A stretch of 64,000 nt of DNA, taken from positions 62,001-126,000 of the forward strand of contig CACNIK010000002.1 of the NCBI GenBank assembly GCA_902620525.1, in the 5' to 3' direction. A model generated the notes under the pieces. The model ran no database searches. It had not been told where the DNA came from and saw nothing but the letters and a program-made list of their open reading frames with translations. A program made the translations under genes and the position numbers. Origin of the DNA: an uncultured Pelagibacteraceae bacterium. GTDB lineage: Bacteria > Pseudomonadota > Alphaproteobacteria > Pelagibacterales > Pelagibacteraceae. This document shows, piece after piece, positions 54,418 through 64,000 of the stretch; the first letter of the stretch is position 1; each line of letters starts with the position of its first letter.

Positions 54418-56570
54418 TTTTTTATTGCTTTTCTAGGCTTAGTGCCTGGCATTCCCATTGATGATCTACCTTTAGGGTATACTTTATTTTTTAATTTGTA
54501 CTGGTTTATTTTAGGATTTAAAGATATCTCTAATTCACTTGCTTCCAATTTTCTTATTTCATCACGGATTTTGGCAGCTTCCTCAAATTCTAAATTAGCA
54601 GCGGACTCTTTCATTTTTCTATTTAAAGCCTTTAAATGTTTCTTAAGATTTCCACCAACATTTGAACCCTCGCTTATTTTTACATAGTCTTTCTCATAAA
54701 CTGACTCTAAAATATCACTTATTTCTTTTTTAACTGACTCTGCTGTAATTTTATTTTTTTTATTATATTGTAATTGCTTATTTCTTCTTCTATCAGTTTC
54801 TTTGATGGCCTTATCTATGCTTTTTGTGACTTTGTCTGCGTATAAAATTACCTTTCCATCTACATTTCTAGCAGCTCTTCCTATTGTTTGAATTAAAGAT
54901 GTTTCTGATCTTAAAAACCCTTCTTTATCTGCATCAAGTATTGCAACCAGTGCACATTCAGGAATATCCAATCCTTCTCTTAATAAATTTATTCCAACCA
55001 AGATATCGAATACACCCATTCTCAAATCCCTTATAATTTCTATTCTTTCCAGTGTATCGATGTCAGAATGCATATATCGAACCTTTAATCCATTTTCATG
55101 AAGATACTCTGTTAAATCTTCAGCCATTTTTTTTGTTAACGTTGTAGCTAAAATTCTGAAACCTTTTTTTACGATTTCTTTTGCTTCGTGCATTAAATCG
55201 TCAACCTGAGTTTTTGCTGGCCTTATTTCAACTGGTGGATCTATCAAACCTGTAGGACGGATAATTTGATCTATAAATTCATTCTTTGTTTGTTTCAATT
55301 CCCATGGTCCAGGAGTAGCAGATACGAATATTGTTTGAGTCCTCATTAAATCCCATTCTTCAAACTTTAAAGGTCTATTATCCATACATGATGGAAGCCT
55401 AAAACCATATTCAGCTAATGTACTTTTTCTGGTTCTGTCACCTTTGTACATTCCGTTAAGCTGTGGCACAGTGACATGACTTTCATCAACAAAAATAATT
55501 GTATTATCAGGAAAGTACTCAAATAATGTTGGTGGAGGTTCTCCAGGTTTTCTTCCAGACAAAAATCGTGAATAATTTTCAATTCCAGCACAAGTTCCTG
55601 TTGCCTCAATCATTTCTAAATCAAATTTTGTTCTTTCTCTTAATCTCTGAGCCTCTAATAATTTGTTGTTGTCCTGATGTTTTTTTAAAGTGACTTCTAG
55701 TTCTTTTTTTATCCCTTGAATAGCCTGATCGATTGTTGGTTTAGGAGTAATATAATGACTGTTAGCATAAATTTTAATAATTGAAAAATCATTAGTCTTA
55801 TCTCCAGTTAAAGGATCAAACTCTTCAATTTTTTCTAATTTATTTAAATTTAAACTTAATCTCCAAGCCCTATCTTCCAAATGTGATGGAAATATTTCTA
55901 AATTTTCTCCTCTAACTCTAAATGTGCCTCTAAAAAAATTTTGGTCATTTCTTTTATATTGTAAGTTAATAAATGCCCTAATTAATTGATCTCTGTCATA
56001 CTCATAGTTTTTTTTTAGAGTTATAGTCATTTTTGAATAAGCCTCTACAGATCCAAGACCATAGATACATGAAACACTTGCAACAATTATTACATCATCT
56101 CTTTCCAATAATGACCTAGTTGCTGAATGTCTCATTCTATCTATTTGTTCATTAATAGATGCCTCTTTTTCTATGTAAGTGTCAGATCTTGGAACATAAG
56201 CTTCTGGAGTGTAATAGTCATAATAAGACACAAAATATTCAACAGCGTTATTAGGAAAAAAATTTTTAAACTCTCCATAAAGCTGTGCGGCCAACGTTTT
56301 GTTTGGAGCGAGAACCAAAGCTGGTCTGTTAGATGCTTCGATGACTTTTGCCATTGTGAAAGTTTTTCCAGAGCCTGTAACACCAAGTAAGACTTGTTCG
56401 TTCTTTTGACCTTTAAGATTAGTAATCAGTTTTTTGATAGCTTGAGGCTGGTCTCCAGCAGGTTGAAAATTACTTTTAATTTTAAATTTAATGCCTCCCT
56501 CTAATTTTTTATTTATAGAGTTGTTAGTATTTTCTAAATCTAATATTTTTTCTTGATACGTATTTTGCAT
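54399..56570 (-). CDS. uvrB: Excinuclease ABC subunit B
   Basis: 723 residues: an N-terminal extension of about 28 residues, then Walker A GVTGSGKT, the beta-hairpin region [20 protein letters not shown], motif [16 protein letters not shown], motifs V-VI GLDIPE and QTIGRAARN, and the C-terminal UVR domain that contacts UvrC ([22 protein letters not shown]). It loads onto lesions delivered by UvrA. The 3' end overlaps the SDR gene by 19 bases. Confidence 0.97.
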   Translation of the reverse strand: MQNTYQEKILDLENTNNSINKKLEGGIKFKIKSNFQPAGDQPQAIKKLITNLKGQKNEQVLLGVTGSGKTFTMAKVIEASNRPALVLAPNKTLAAQLYGEFKNFFPNNAVEYFVSYYDYYTPEAYVPRSDTYIEKEASINEQIDRMRHSATRSLLERDDVIIVASVSCIYGLGSVEAYSKMTITLKKNYEYDRDQLIRAFINLQYKRNDQNFFRGTFRVRGENLEIFPSHLEDRAWRLSLNLNKLEKIEEFDPLTGDKTNDFSIIKIYANSHYITPKPTIDQAIQGIKKELEVTLKKHQDNNKLLEAQRLRERTKFDLEMIEATGTCAGIENYSRFLSGRKPGEPPPTLFEYFPDNTIIFVDESHVTVPQLNGMYKGDRTRKSTLAEYGFRLPSCMDNRPLKFEEWDLMRTQTIFVSATPGPWELKQTKNEFIDQIIRPTGLIDPPVEIRPAKTQVDDLMHEAKEIVKKGFRILATTLTKKMAEDLTEYLHENGLKVRYMHSDIDTLERIEIIRDLRMGVFDILVGINLLREGLDIPECALVAILDADKEGFLRSETSLIQTIGRAARNVDGKVILYADKVTKSIDKAIKETDRRRNKQLQYNKKNKITAESVKKEISDILESVYEKDYVKISEGSNVGGNLKKHLKALNRKMKESAANLEFEEAAKIRDEIRKLEASELEISLNPKINQYKLKNKVYPKGRSSMGMPGTKPRKAIKKWKPKR

Positions 56571-56610
56571 TCTGTGATATTAATAATTAAAAAAAACATT
56601 ATAAAATTCA

Positions 56611-57801
56611 ATGAGCATAATTTCCAACAATTTAAAACGTATAAAACCGTCGCCTACCATAGCAGTTACCACAAAAGCCAGGGAAATGCGGGCAAGTGGG
56701 AAGGATGTTATAGGGTTAGGTGCTGGAGAGCCAGATTTTGACACCCCAGATAATGTTAAAGATGCCGCTATAGAAGCTATCAAAAAAGGTGATACCAAGT
56801 ACACAGCAGTTGATGGAACTACAGATTTAAAAAAAGCTATTGTTGAAAAGTTTAAAAGAGAGAATAATTTAAATTATACAACTGACCAAATTACAGTCGG
56901 AACAGGGGGCAAGCAAGTTATATACAATACCTTCATGGCAACATTAAATAAAGGAGACGAAGTAATTATACCTGCACCCTTTTGGGTTTCTTACCCTGAT
57001 ATGGTTTTGTTAGCTGGTGGCACTCCTAAGATTGTAAAGTGTGAGGAAAAAGATGGCTTTAAACTTTCAGCAAAAAAATTAAAAAAAGCAATATCTAAAA
57101 AAACAAAATGGCTTATTTTAAACTCTCCATCTAATCCGACTGGAGCAGGATACACAAAAAAAGAAATAGAAGATTTATCAAAAGTATTACTTAAACATAA
57201 AAAAATTTTTATTTTAAGTGACGATATTTATGAACATATTAGATACGAGGGCTTTAATTTTTTTACAATCGCTCAAATCTCGAAACTCAAAGAGAGAACT
57301 TTGACCATGAATGGGGTTAGCAAGTCTTACGCTATGACAGGTTGGAGAATTGGTTATGCGGCAGGTCCTAAAGAAATAATTAATGCAATTAGAAAGATAC
57401 AATCTCAATCTACTTCAAATCCTTCATCTATTAGCCAGGCAGCAGCAGTTGAGGCATTAAATGGGCAACAAAATTTTATTAAAGAAAGAGCAGAAGCCTT
57501 CAAAGAGAGAAGAGATTTTGTTGTAAATAGTTTAAATAATATAAAAGGTATCAATTGCTTAAATCCAAATGGAGCTTTTTATGTTTTTCCAAGCTGTAAA
57601 GGGCTATTAAATAAAAAAACTAAACTTAAAACTGATACTGAATTTGTTCAAAAATTATTAGAAAAATCTATGGTTGCTGTAGTTCAAGGATCAGCCTTTG
57701 GATTAGATGGTTATTTTAGAATTTCTTATGCAACCTCTATGGAAAATTTAAAGAAAGCCATAACAAGAATTAAAGATTTTTGTGATAGCTTAAATAATTA
57801 A
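56611..57801 (+). CDS. aspC: Aspartate/aromatic-type aminotransferase (class I, fold I)
   Basis: 396 residues of the I-gamma aspartate aminotransferase type common in alphaproteobacteria (AatA). Seen are GLGAGEPDFDTPD, YTAVDGTTDLKKAI, LNSPSNPTGAGY, and the PLP lysine in NGVSKSYAMTGWRIGYAAGP near residue 234. It interconverts aspartate and oxaloacetate, and some homologues also act on prephenate. TATAAA at 56600-56605 lies just 5 bases before the ATG. The stop interlocks with the next gene in TTAA. Confidence 0.92.
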   Translation: MSIISNNLKRIKPSPTIAVTTKAREMRASGKDVIGLGAGEPDFDTPDNVKDAAIEAIKKGDTKYTAVDGTTDLKKAIVEKFKRENNLNYTTDQITVGTGGKQVIYNTFMATLNKGDEVIIPAPFWVSYPDMVLLAGGTPKIVKCEEKDGFKLSAKKLKKAISKKTKWLILNSPSNPTGAGYTKKEIEDLSKVLLKHKKIFILSDDIYEHIRYEGFNFFTIAQISKLKERTLTMNGVSKSYAMTGWRIGYAAGPKEIINAIRKIQSQSTSNPSSISQAAAVEALNGQQNFIKERAEAFKERRDFVVNSLNNIKGINCLNPNGAFYVFPSCKGLLNKKTKLKTDTEFVQKLLEKSMVAVVQGSAFGLDGYFRISYATSMENLKKAITRIKDFCDSLNN

Positions 57802-58745
57802 TTTTGTCTCAAAATTCTTTCAGCTGCATCTGTTTTTTTTACCCATGATTTTGGAATAGATCCCACTCCTTTTAATGCCGCATAATATGCTCCAATAAAG
57901 TTTACTCTAGAACAATTACATCCTCCTGCTTTAATTGTTTTTAAAACAGCACTTTTATAACTAGAGGAGGTTAAAATAGAATGAATAGAGCTCTCAAAAG
58001 TACCGGGATAACTACAAGCCATTCCAAGTTTTTTTACTACTTCAGGATGAGGTTTCTTTTTTAATCGTTTTATTTTATTTATGTTCTTAACGATGTTTTT
58101 AAAATATGATTTATTTTTGTATTTTAAAGCAAACTCTTTTATGGGATTTTTTGAACCTTTAAGAGCCAAATCTATTAAATGAAATTTAGCCAAAGCATAC
58201 CTTAGACTAATTTTTGAAACCGTGACTAATGAAATAATTTTTTTAAGATTTTTAAAACTATGACCATATAAAAAGTAAGGTAGTGCTGCACAGAAACCAT
58301 CCGACTCATTTACTTTTCTTCCTCCTGTTAATTTTTTTCCCTTTTTTATATTTTGAACTGTCTCGATTATATTTTGATGTATCCAAGGTCCTTTAATTAT
58401 TCCACGCCAGTCTTTAACCTTTCTATATTTTGCTCTTAGACTATAATTTTTCCAATATACACTTCCAGGGCCAAAATTTTTAATAATATTTTTTTTAAAT
58501 CTACCCTCAATATTTTTATGTCCCTCAATTAATGTTTTGAACATGACTTGACCAATATCATTGTAACCAGAAACTTTACCAGTTTTAATGGTATAAAAAG
58601 GGCTTTTATTTATTTTTAAAAAGGCAAAATCTTTTTTTCCTCTAATGTAATTCAGTAATTTTTTTTGATTATATACCCAATGCAAAGGTCTTGCAGCTGC
58701 ATCTGCAACAGTAGAACCTAAAAATACATGTAAATTGTTTTTCAC
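57798..58745 (-). CDS. ADP-ribosylglycohydrolase-fold protein, J1-crystallin-like, probably not a classical hydrolase
   Basis: 315 residues. GSTVADAAARPLHWVYN near the N-terminus and GGCNCSRVNFIGAYYAAL near residue 281 correspond to the ADP-ribosylglycohydrolase fold, in the form seen in J1-crystallin-like proteins. The di-magnesium acids of true hydrolases (TDDT and GGDTD-type motifs) are not conserved: the second motif has C where D is expected. An enzymatic role is therefore uncertain. It follows trxB by one base. Confidence 0.7.
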   Translation of the reverse strand: MKNNLHVFLGSTVADAAARPLHWVYNQKKLLNYIRGKKDFAFLKINKSPFYTIKTGKVSGYNDIGQVMFKTLIEGHKNIEGRFKKNIIKNFGPGSVYWKNYSLRAKYRKVKDWRGIIKGPWIHQNIIETVQNIKKGKKLTGGRKVNESDGFCAALPYFLYGHSFKNLKKIISLVTVSKISLRYALAKFHLIDLALKGSKNPIKEFALKYKNKSYFKNIVKNINKIKRLKKKPHPEVVKKLGMACSYPGTFESSIHSILTSSSYKSAVLKTIKAGGCNCSRVNFIGAYYAALKGVGSIPKSWVKKTDAAERILRQN

Positions 58746-58746
58746 T

Positions 58747-59694
58747 TTATTTACTAGATAAATGCTTTTCAGCTTCCAGTGCAGCCATACAACCCATGCC
58801 AGCAGCAGTGACTGCTTGCCTAAAAATTTTATCTTTCACATCTCCAGCAGCAAATACTCCTGGTATATTTGTAATGGTTGAGTCTGGTTTAGTAATCAAA
58901 TAACCTTCTTTATCCATTTTTAATTGATCTTTAAATAAAGCCGTAGCCGGGTCGTGACCTATTGCTATAAATAAACCATCAACTTTAAGCTCAGATGTTT
59001 TATTAGTTTTGACATTTTTGATTTTTATTCCATTAACTCCTTTGGGTTCGTTTGTTCCCATAACTTCTTCAACAACACTATCCCAAATAATTTGAATTTT
59101 TTTGTTAGCTTTAAGCTTTTCTTGCAATAATTTTTCTGCTCTTAACTCATTTCTTCTATGTATCAAATGAACTTTAGAGGCAAATTTAGTTAAAAACATT
59201 GCTTCCTCTACTGCAGCGTTTCCACCACCAACAACTGCAACTTCTTTTTCTTTAAAGAAAAAACCATCACATGTTGCACAAGCAGATACTCCAAACCCTC
59301 TAAATTTTTGTTCGGACTCTAAATTTAACCATCTTGCTTGAGCGCCTGTGGAAATAATAATGCTATCTGCAGTATAAATTTGACCACTGTCGCCATGAGC
59401 CGAAAAAGGTTTTTTTGAAAGATCAACTTTTTTAATATGATCTTGAATCATTTCGGTGCCCACAGCTTTCGCCTGGCCTTTCATTTCTTCCATCAACCAC
59501 GGTCCTTGAATTACTTTTGCAAAACCCGGAAAATTCTCAACATCTGTTGTTGTTGTAAGTTGTCCACCCGGCTCAGACCCAAAAACTAATATTGGTTTAA
59601 GAAGGGCTCTGGCAGCATATATAGCTGCAGTATAACCTGCTGGTCCTGATCCAAGAATCAACACTTTTGTATGTTTAGATGATATATTATTCAT
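58747..59694 (-). CDS. trxB: Thioredoxin reductase
   Basis: 315 residues from the ATG at 59694; an upstream ATG at 59718 would add eight atypical residues. FAD motif LILGSGPAGYTAAIYAARA, the redox site CATC in GVSACATCDGFFF, the NADPH motif VAVVGGGNAAVEEA and the C-terminal GVFAAGDVKDKIFRQ are all present. It reduces thioredoxin with NADPH and thereby supports peroxiredoxin and DsbA-linked chains. Divergent from the ELM1-like gene. Confidence 0.96.
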   Translation of the reverse strand: MNNISSKHTKVLILGSGPAGYTAAIYAARALLKPILVFGSEPGGQLTTTTDVENFPGFAKVIQGPWLMEEMKGQAKAVGTEMIQDHIKKVDLSKKPFSAHGDSGQIYTADSIIISTGAQARWLNLESEQKFRGFGVSACATCDGFFFKEKEVAVVGGGNAAVEEAMFLTKFASKVHLIHRRNELRAEKLLQEKLKANKKIQIIWDSVVEEVMGTNEPKGVNGIKIKNVKTNKTSELKVDGLFIAIGHDPATALFKDQLKMDKEGYLITKPDSTITNIPGVFAAGDVKDKIFRQAVTAAGMGCMAALEAEKHLSSK

Positions 59695-59718
59695 TCTAAT
59701 GAAGGTATATAGTAACAA

Positions 59719-60669
59719 ATGTCAAAATTAAAAGCACTCCTTTTAACGCAAGGTATGCACGGTATGGTTAGTCAGGTTGAAGGCTTAGCAAAAGCTTTGA
59801 ATTTAAACTATAAACATCAAGAAATTAAACTTAAAAAGTTTTGGAATTTTATACCACCATTTCTTACACCTATATCTATGAGCATTCTTGAAAGTCAATT
59901 TATATTTGATTCGAAAGTAATTATTTCTTGTGGAAGAAAGAGTGTAATCCCTTCTTTAGCTTTAAAAAAAAAATATAAAGAAAAAATCTTTACGATTCAT
60001 ATTCAAGATCCAAAAGTTTCATTAGACAAATTTGATTTAATCATTTGCCCTGAACATGATAATATAATAGGCGCTAATGTTATCAAAACAACCGGAGCAA
60101 TTCATTATCTTTCTGAAAAAGAAATTTCAAAAGAAAACAATTATTTAAAGATTGATAAAGAAAACAAAAAAATAATTGCTTTTATTATTGGTGGGCCAAA
60201 TAAATATTATAGTTATTCAGAAAAAGAGATTGATTTTTTATTTAACAAAATAAAATCTATTTTTACTAGAGATAAATACAAATTGATCGTAATACCTTCT
60301 TATAGGACTCCATCAGACATAATTAAAAAAGCTTTTAATTCTTTTGGTCACGATCACATGGTTGTAAAAGATGTAGATAAAAAATCTTACTTGTCTGCGC
60401 TTTCAATCTCAGATTATATTGTTGTAACTTGCGATTCTACTTCTATGATTTCTGAAGCTGCAATTACTGGAAAACCGATTTATGTGGCACAAATGAAACC
60501 AAATAAGAATAATTATAGATTTCAAAAATTTTTCTCCCAATTTAAACAATTAAATATAATAAAAGATTTGACAGATAAAATTGATTTATGGTCATATAGT
60601 AAACTTGACGAGGTAAACAGAATATCACCTTTGATTAACGAAAAGATAAAAAAAAATGGAATTATTTAA
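59719..60669 (+). CDS. ELM1-like protein (DUF1022 family)
   Basis: 316 residues resembling the bacterial DUF1022 family, related to plant mitochondrial fission protein ELM1. Landmarks are LLLTQGMHGMVSQVEGLAKAL, SCGRKSVIPSLAL, FTIHIQDPKVSLDKFDLIICPEHD, IIGGPNKYYSY and VVTCDSTSMISEAAITGKPIYV. The layout resembles GT-B glycosyltransferases, with a C-terminal nucleotide-binding-like half, but bacterial function is unknown. It overlaps the following 2OG oxygenase gene by 14 bases, indicating a linked role. Confidence 0.8.
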   Translation: MSKLKALLLTQGMHGMVSQVEGLAKALNLNYKHQEIKLKKFWNFIPPFLTPISMSILESQFIFDSKVIISCGRKSVIPSLALKKKYKEKIFTIHIQDPKVSLDKFDLIICPEHDNIIGANVIKTTGAIHYLSEKEISKENNYLKIDKENKKIIAFIIGGPNKYYSYSEKEIDFLFNKIKSIFTRDKYKLIVIPSYRTPSDIIKKAFNSFGHDHMVVKDVDKKSYLSALSISDYIVVTCDSTSMISEAAITGKPIYVAQMKPNKNNYRFQKFFSQFKQLNIIKDLTDKIDLWSYSKLDEVNRISPLINEKIKKNGII

Positions 60670-61318
60670 GTCATTAGAGAACAGAACTAAATCGTTCAAC
60701 GATCCTTTTGAACACTTTGAAATTAATAAACCATTAACCAAAGAAGCTATTGAAGAAATCAGTAATGCAGATATTGTCGACCCTAAAAAACAAAACTTAA
60801 ACTACGACGGTACTAGAGCACTTGATGGTGGAGATGGTGCTTTTCGCTCAGGCATCAAAGATGGCGGAAAGGCAAAAAAAATAAGATGCTACGTAACTAA
60901 AGAAAATGCAAATCAATTTCCGCACCTTAAAAATTTTATTGAGGAGCTGAGATCTCCTAAAGTTTACAATAAAATTGGTAGCTTAATAAGAAAAGATTTA
61001 AGCAACTCTTTCGTCAGGCTAGAAGTTATTTGTGATAGAGAAGGTTTTTGGCTTAAACCCCATTGTGATATTAAAGAAAAATTAATGTCTTCAATAGTTT
61101 TCATCAACCTTCATAACGAATCTGAAAACTTAGGAACAGATTTTTACGATACTAAATTAACCAAAGTAAAAACAGTTCCGTATAAACATAATTATGGATA
61201 TTTCTTTACCAGTGGACCAAACTCCTGGCATGGTATGGAAAAAAAAGATATTAAAAAAGAGCGTAGATGTATTCAAATTAACTACGTCACTTTCGAGACT
61301 GATTGGAAAGTAAGATAA
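60656..61318 (+). CDS. 2-oxoglutarate/Fe(II)-dependent oxygenase-like protein
   Basis: 220 residues with the iron-binding facial triad of 2OG oxygenases: an H-x-D in KPHCDIKEK, a distal histidine in NSWHGME, and a downstream arginine in ERRCIQINYV that could bind 2-oxoglutarate. The first 90 residues are less typical. The substrate is unknown. The 14-base overlap with the ELM1-like gene suggests both act on the same envelope or sugar substrate, which is inference only. It converges on carB with a 4-base gap. Confidence 0.78.
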   Translation: MELFKSLENRTKSFNDPFEHFEINKPLTKEAIEEISNADIVDPKKQNLNYDGTRALDGGDGAFRSGIKDGGKAKKIRCYVTKENANQFPHLKNFIEELRSPKVYNKIGSLIRKDLSNSFVRLEVICDREGFWLKPHCDIKEKLMSSIVFINLHNESENLGTDFYDTKLTKVKTVPYKHNYGYFFTSGPNSWHGMEKKDIKKERRCIQINYVTFETDWKVR

Positions 61319-61322
61319 AATC

Positions 61323-64000
61323 CTAAATATCTTGCAGAGAAGTTACTTTAATTTCTTTATTTTTGAGAGACTTAATACCTTCAATACAAACTTTTGCTGT
61401 CGACATATTTGTACAATAAGGGACTTTATTTGCTAAAGTTGCTCTTCTTAATGCTAAAGCATCGTTTAGTTGTTTTTCACTATTACCTCCACCAGTATTA
61501 ATTACTAAAGCAATTTTTTTTGCATTAAGTACATCGACAATATGAGGTGATCCTTGATTGACTTTATTTATTTTTTTACATTTAATTCCATGCTTGTTAA
61601 TATATTCAGCTGTTCCTCCAGTACCGCAAAGTTTGAAGTTAAGCTTATTTAACTGTTTTGCTAAATCAACACCTTCGTTTTTATGGCTATTTTTTAGTGA
61701 TATAAATGCTAAACCTTTTGTAGGAAGCGAGTTTGAAGCTGCCATTTGACTTTTGGCAAAAGCCATACCAAAATTTTCATCGAAACCCATTACTTCTCCA
61801 GTAGATTTCATCTCTGGACCAAGTATAAGATCACTATTAGGAAATTTATTAAATGGGAATACCGCCTCTTTTACCGCAAACATTTTTTTTGTTTTACTTC
61901 TTAAATTAAATTTGGATAATTTTTCACCGGCCATTACTCTAGATGCAATTTTTGCTAATGGAAGATTTTTTGCTTTTGACACAAATGGAACAGTTCTGCT
62001 TGCCCTAGGGTTAACTTCAATAACAAATATTTCATCATGCTTAATTGCAAATTGTACATTCATAAAACCTTTTACCTTAAGTGCTAGGGCCAACTTTTTA
62101 GTTTGGCTCTCAATCTCTTTAATTAAAAAAGGTTTAATAGAAACTGGAGGCAAACTGCAAGCTGAATCACCAGAATGAATACCTGCCTCTTCAATATGCT
62201 GCATGATACCTGCAACAAATACTTGCTTGCCATCTGATAGCGCATCAACATCTACTTCCATCGCATTATCTATAAATTTATCGATTAAAATTGGATTTTT
62301 TTCTGCCGCCTTAAATGCCTCCTGTACAAAATTCTTAAGTTGCTTTTTTTCATGTACAATTTCCATTGCTCTTCCTCCTAAAACATAGGAAGGTCTAACC
62401 ATAAGCGGTAATCCAATTTTTTCAGCTATTTTAAATGCTTGTGAAAATGTTTTTGCTATTCCACTTTTTGCTTGCTTTAATTTTAATTTATTCAAAAGAT
62501 TTCTAAATCTATCTCTATCTTCAGCTAAATCAATCGAAGTATATTGAGTCCCTAATATTGGAAGTTTGTTTTCATGCAAGAACTTGGCCAACTTTATAGG
62601 TGTCTGTCCACCAAATTGAGTTATGACGCCCACCAATTTTCCTCTAACTTTTTCTCTTTTAATAATATTAAAAACAAATTCTTCTATTAATGGCTCAAAA
62701 TACAATCTGTCGCTCGTATCATAATCTGTTGAAACAGTTTCAGGATTACAATTAACCATTATTGTTTCATACCCAGCTTTTTTCAAAGCAAAACTAGCTT
62801 GACAACAACAGTAATCAAACTCAATACCCTGGCCAATTCTATTAGGCCCACCTCCAAGAATAATAATTTTTTTTCTATTAGACGGATCCGCCTCACACTC
62901 AGAGTCAACGGAAAAATTTCTCTGATAAGTAGAGTACATATATGGGGTAAATGATTTAAACTCAGAGGCGCAAGTATCTACTTTTTTATAAACAGGAAAA
63001 ATTTTCAATTTTGATCTTATTTTTCTGATATTATCCTCTGTGGTATTAGCTAATTCAGAAAGTTTTTTGTCTGAGAAACCTATTGATTTTATATAATTAA
63101 ATTCATTAAACGTTTTTGGCAAACCATTTTTTTTAATCTTATTTTCTTCATCTACAATTTCTTTTATTTGATTTAAAAACCAGTTATCAATTTTTGAAAG
63201 TTTTTGTATTCTTTTAAAATTGATTTTTTTTCTAAAAGCCTCACCAATTAGCAATATTTTATTAGGTATATTTTCTGCAAGTTTTTTTTCAATTTGTTTG
63301 ACTTTTAAATTGAATATTTGGTCTACACCCGAAAAACCAGTTTCAAGAGAAACCAAAGCTTTTTGCAAGGACTCCTTAAAGTTTCTACCTATAGCCATAG
63401 CTTCACCAACTGACTTCATAGATGTGCCTAAAACTGCAGCAGATGTTGAAAATTTTTCAAAAGTAAATCTTGGGATTTTAGTTACAACGTAGTCTATTGT
63501 TGGTTCAAAAGAAGCTGGAGTGACTTTAGTAATCTCGTTTTTTAACTCATCTAAAGTATAACCCACAGCAAGTTTGGCAGCTACTTTAGCAATTGGAAAT
63601 CCAGTAGCTTTTGACGCTAAAGCAGAAGATCTTGAAACTCTTGGATTCATTTCTATGATAACCATTCTTCCATCTTTTGGATTTATTGCAAATTGAACAT
63701 TTGAACCTCCAGTTTCAACACCTATTTTCCTTAAACAAGCTATCGATGCGTTTCTCATCAATTGATATTCTTTATCTGTAAGAGTTAATGCAGGGGCGAT
63801 AGTTACCGAGTCACCAGTATGAATTCCCATAGGATCGACATTTTCAATCGAACATATAATTATACAGTTATCATTTTTATCTCTTACCACTTCCATTTCA
63901 AACTCTTTCCAGCCCTCTAGACATTCTTCCACTAAGACCTGGTTAACGGGTGACTCATGTAGTCCATTTTTTAATATTTTAAAAAATTCTTTTTTATTTT
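61323..64000 (-). CDS. carB: Carbamoyl-phosphate synthase large subunit, partial (5' end outside window)
   Basis: The frame stays open to the right edge. The visible part begins within the first ATP-grasp domain ([19 protein letters not shown]) and runs to the natural stop. Recognisable are [35 protein letters not shown], the second ATP-grasp [14 protein letters not shown], and the C-terminal allosteric MGS domain with [11 protein letters not shown]. CarB makes carbamoyl phosphate for pyrimidines and arginine. About 200 N-terminal residues are missing from the window. Confidence 0.96.
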   Translation of the reverse strand, partial: NKKEFFKILKNGLHESPVNQVLVEECLEGWKEFEMEVVRDKNDNCIIICSIENVDPMGIHTGDSVTIAPALTLTDKEYQLMRNASIACLRKIGVETGGSNVQFAINPKDGRMVIIEMNPRVSRSSALASKATGFPIAKVAAKLAVGYTLDELKNEITKVTPASFEPTIDYVVTKIPRFTFEKFSTSAAVLGTSMKSVGEAMAIGRNFKESLQKALVSLETGFSGVDQIFNLKVKQIEKKLAENIPNKILLIGEAFRKKINFKRIQKLSKIDNWFLNQIKEIVDEENKIKKNGLPKTFNEFNYIKSIGFSDKKLSELANTTEDNIRKIRSKLKIFPVYKKVDTCASEFKSFTPYMYSTYQRNFSVDSECEADPSNRKKIIILGGGPNRIGQGIEFDYCCCQASFALKKAGYETIMVNCNPETVSTDYDTSDRLYFEPLIEEFVFNIIKREKVRGKLVGVITQFGGQTPIKLAKFLHENKLPILGTQYTSIDLAEDRDRFRNLLNKLKLKQAKSGIAKTFSQAFKIAEKIGLPLMVRPSYVLGGRAMEIVHEKKQLKNFVQEAFKAAEKNPILIDKFIDNAMEVDVDALSDGKQVFVAGIMQHIEEAGIHSGDSACSLPPVSIKPFLIKEIESQTKKLALALKVKGFMNVQFAIKHDEIFVIEVNPRASRTVPFVSKAKNLPLAKIASRVMAGEKLSKFNLRSKTKKMFAVKEAVFPFNKFPNSDLILGPEMKSTGEVMGFDENFGMAFAKSQMAASNSLPTKGLAFISLKNSHKNEGVDLAKQLNKLNFKLCGTGGTAEYINKHGIKCKKINKVNQGSPHIVDVLNAKKIALVINTGGGNSEKQLNDALALRRATLANKVPYCTNMSTAKVCIEGIKSLKNKEIKVTSLQDI

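Noticed and set aside
61753-62178. Plus-strand 141-codon open frame opposite carB
   Set aside because: It lies wholly within conserved carB sequence and looks like its complement. No start signal is seen.

Overview
The window is a very AT-rich, densely packed stretch of an alphaproteobacterial chromosome. The gene content and order point to the SAR11 clade (Candidatus Pelagibacter or a close relative). The evidence is F0 ATP synthase genes split from F1, a coxBA-ctaB-ctaG-coxC-surf1 operon, petABC, a CcrM-type methyltransferase, a lgt-midA-pgeF block, a marR/ompR/envZ block next to ilvE, and retinal-synthesis genes (crtI-crtB-crtY-blh). Streamlining is extreme. Most neighbours overlap or abut, no intergenic gap exceeds about 110 bases (the longest is 44509-44617), and convergent pairs leave no room for classical terminators. 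I see no insertion sequence, prophage, CRISPR array or rRNA, so this is core chromosome and not an accessory island.

Layout. 1-4203 (minus): envelope lipid A genes lpxK (cut by the window edge), waaA and msbA, then ubiA. 4248-7692: a DUF2721 membrane protein, then a minus-strand run of redox-type small genes (DUF1289, quinone oxidoreductase, pirin, HAD, CDGSH). 7744-15820 (plus): rsmE, the complete aa3 cytochrome oxidase operon including a 36-residue membrane ORF, then thrC and a peroxiredoxin. 15813-28283 (minus): a single collinear run read as dciA, dsbA-like, smc, atpI, atpB, atpE, atpF', atpF, crtI, crtB, crtY, blh, ispH, thrB, rnhA. 28278-36749: mutY and an FAD monooxygenase (plus); ccrM, rnhB and a family-4 UDG (minus); a TPR protein, ispE, tRNA-Gln and cca (plus). 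36752-41142: greA, hemF and trmL (minus), then petABC (plus). 41119-47210 (minus): ychF, pth, rplY, prs, pgeF, midA, lgt. 47264-49885: ubiK, then envZ/ompR/marR-type regulators. 49965-61318: ilvE, pgsA, uvrC, folB, a pteridine-reductase-like SDR, uvrB, an aspartate aminotransferase, a J1-crystallin-like protein, trxB, and an ELM1-like plus 2OG-oxygenase pair. 61323-64000: carB, cut by the right edge.

How the genes work together. The window holds much of a proton-motive energy system: quinone biosynthesis factors (ubiA, ubiK), the bc1 complex, cytochrome oxidase with its heme O/Cu assembly factors, and the membrane sector of ATP synthase. The carotenoid-to-retinal pathway lies directly behind the F0 genes. 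Neither proteorhodopsin nor crtE is in the window. The most interesting observations are: the F0-retinal-IspH collinear run; a GANTC inverted repeat coinciding with a candidate leaderless ccrM promoter; an SMC protein that appears to lack its hinge; a family-4 uracil-DNA glycosylase with a single cysteine; divergent genes whose start codons share the hexamer ATGCAT; and cca beginning 5 bases after a tRNA.
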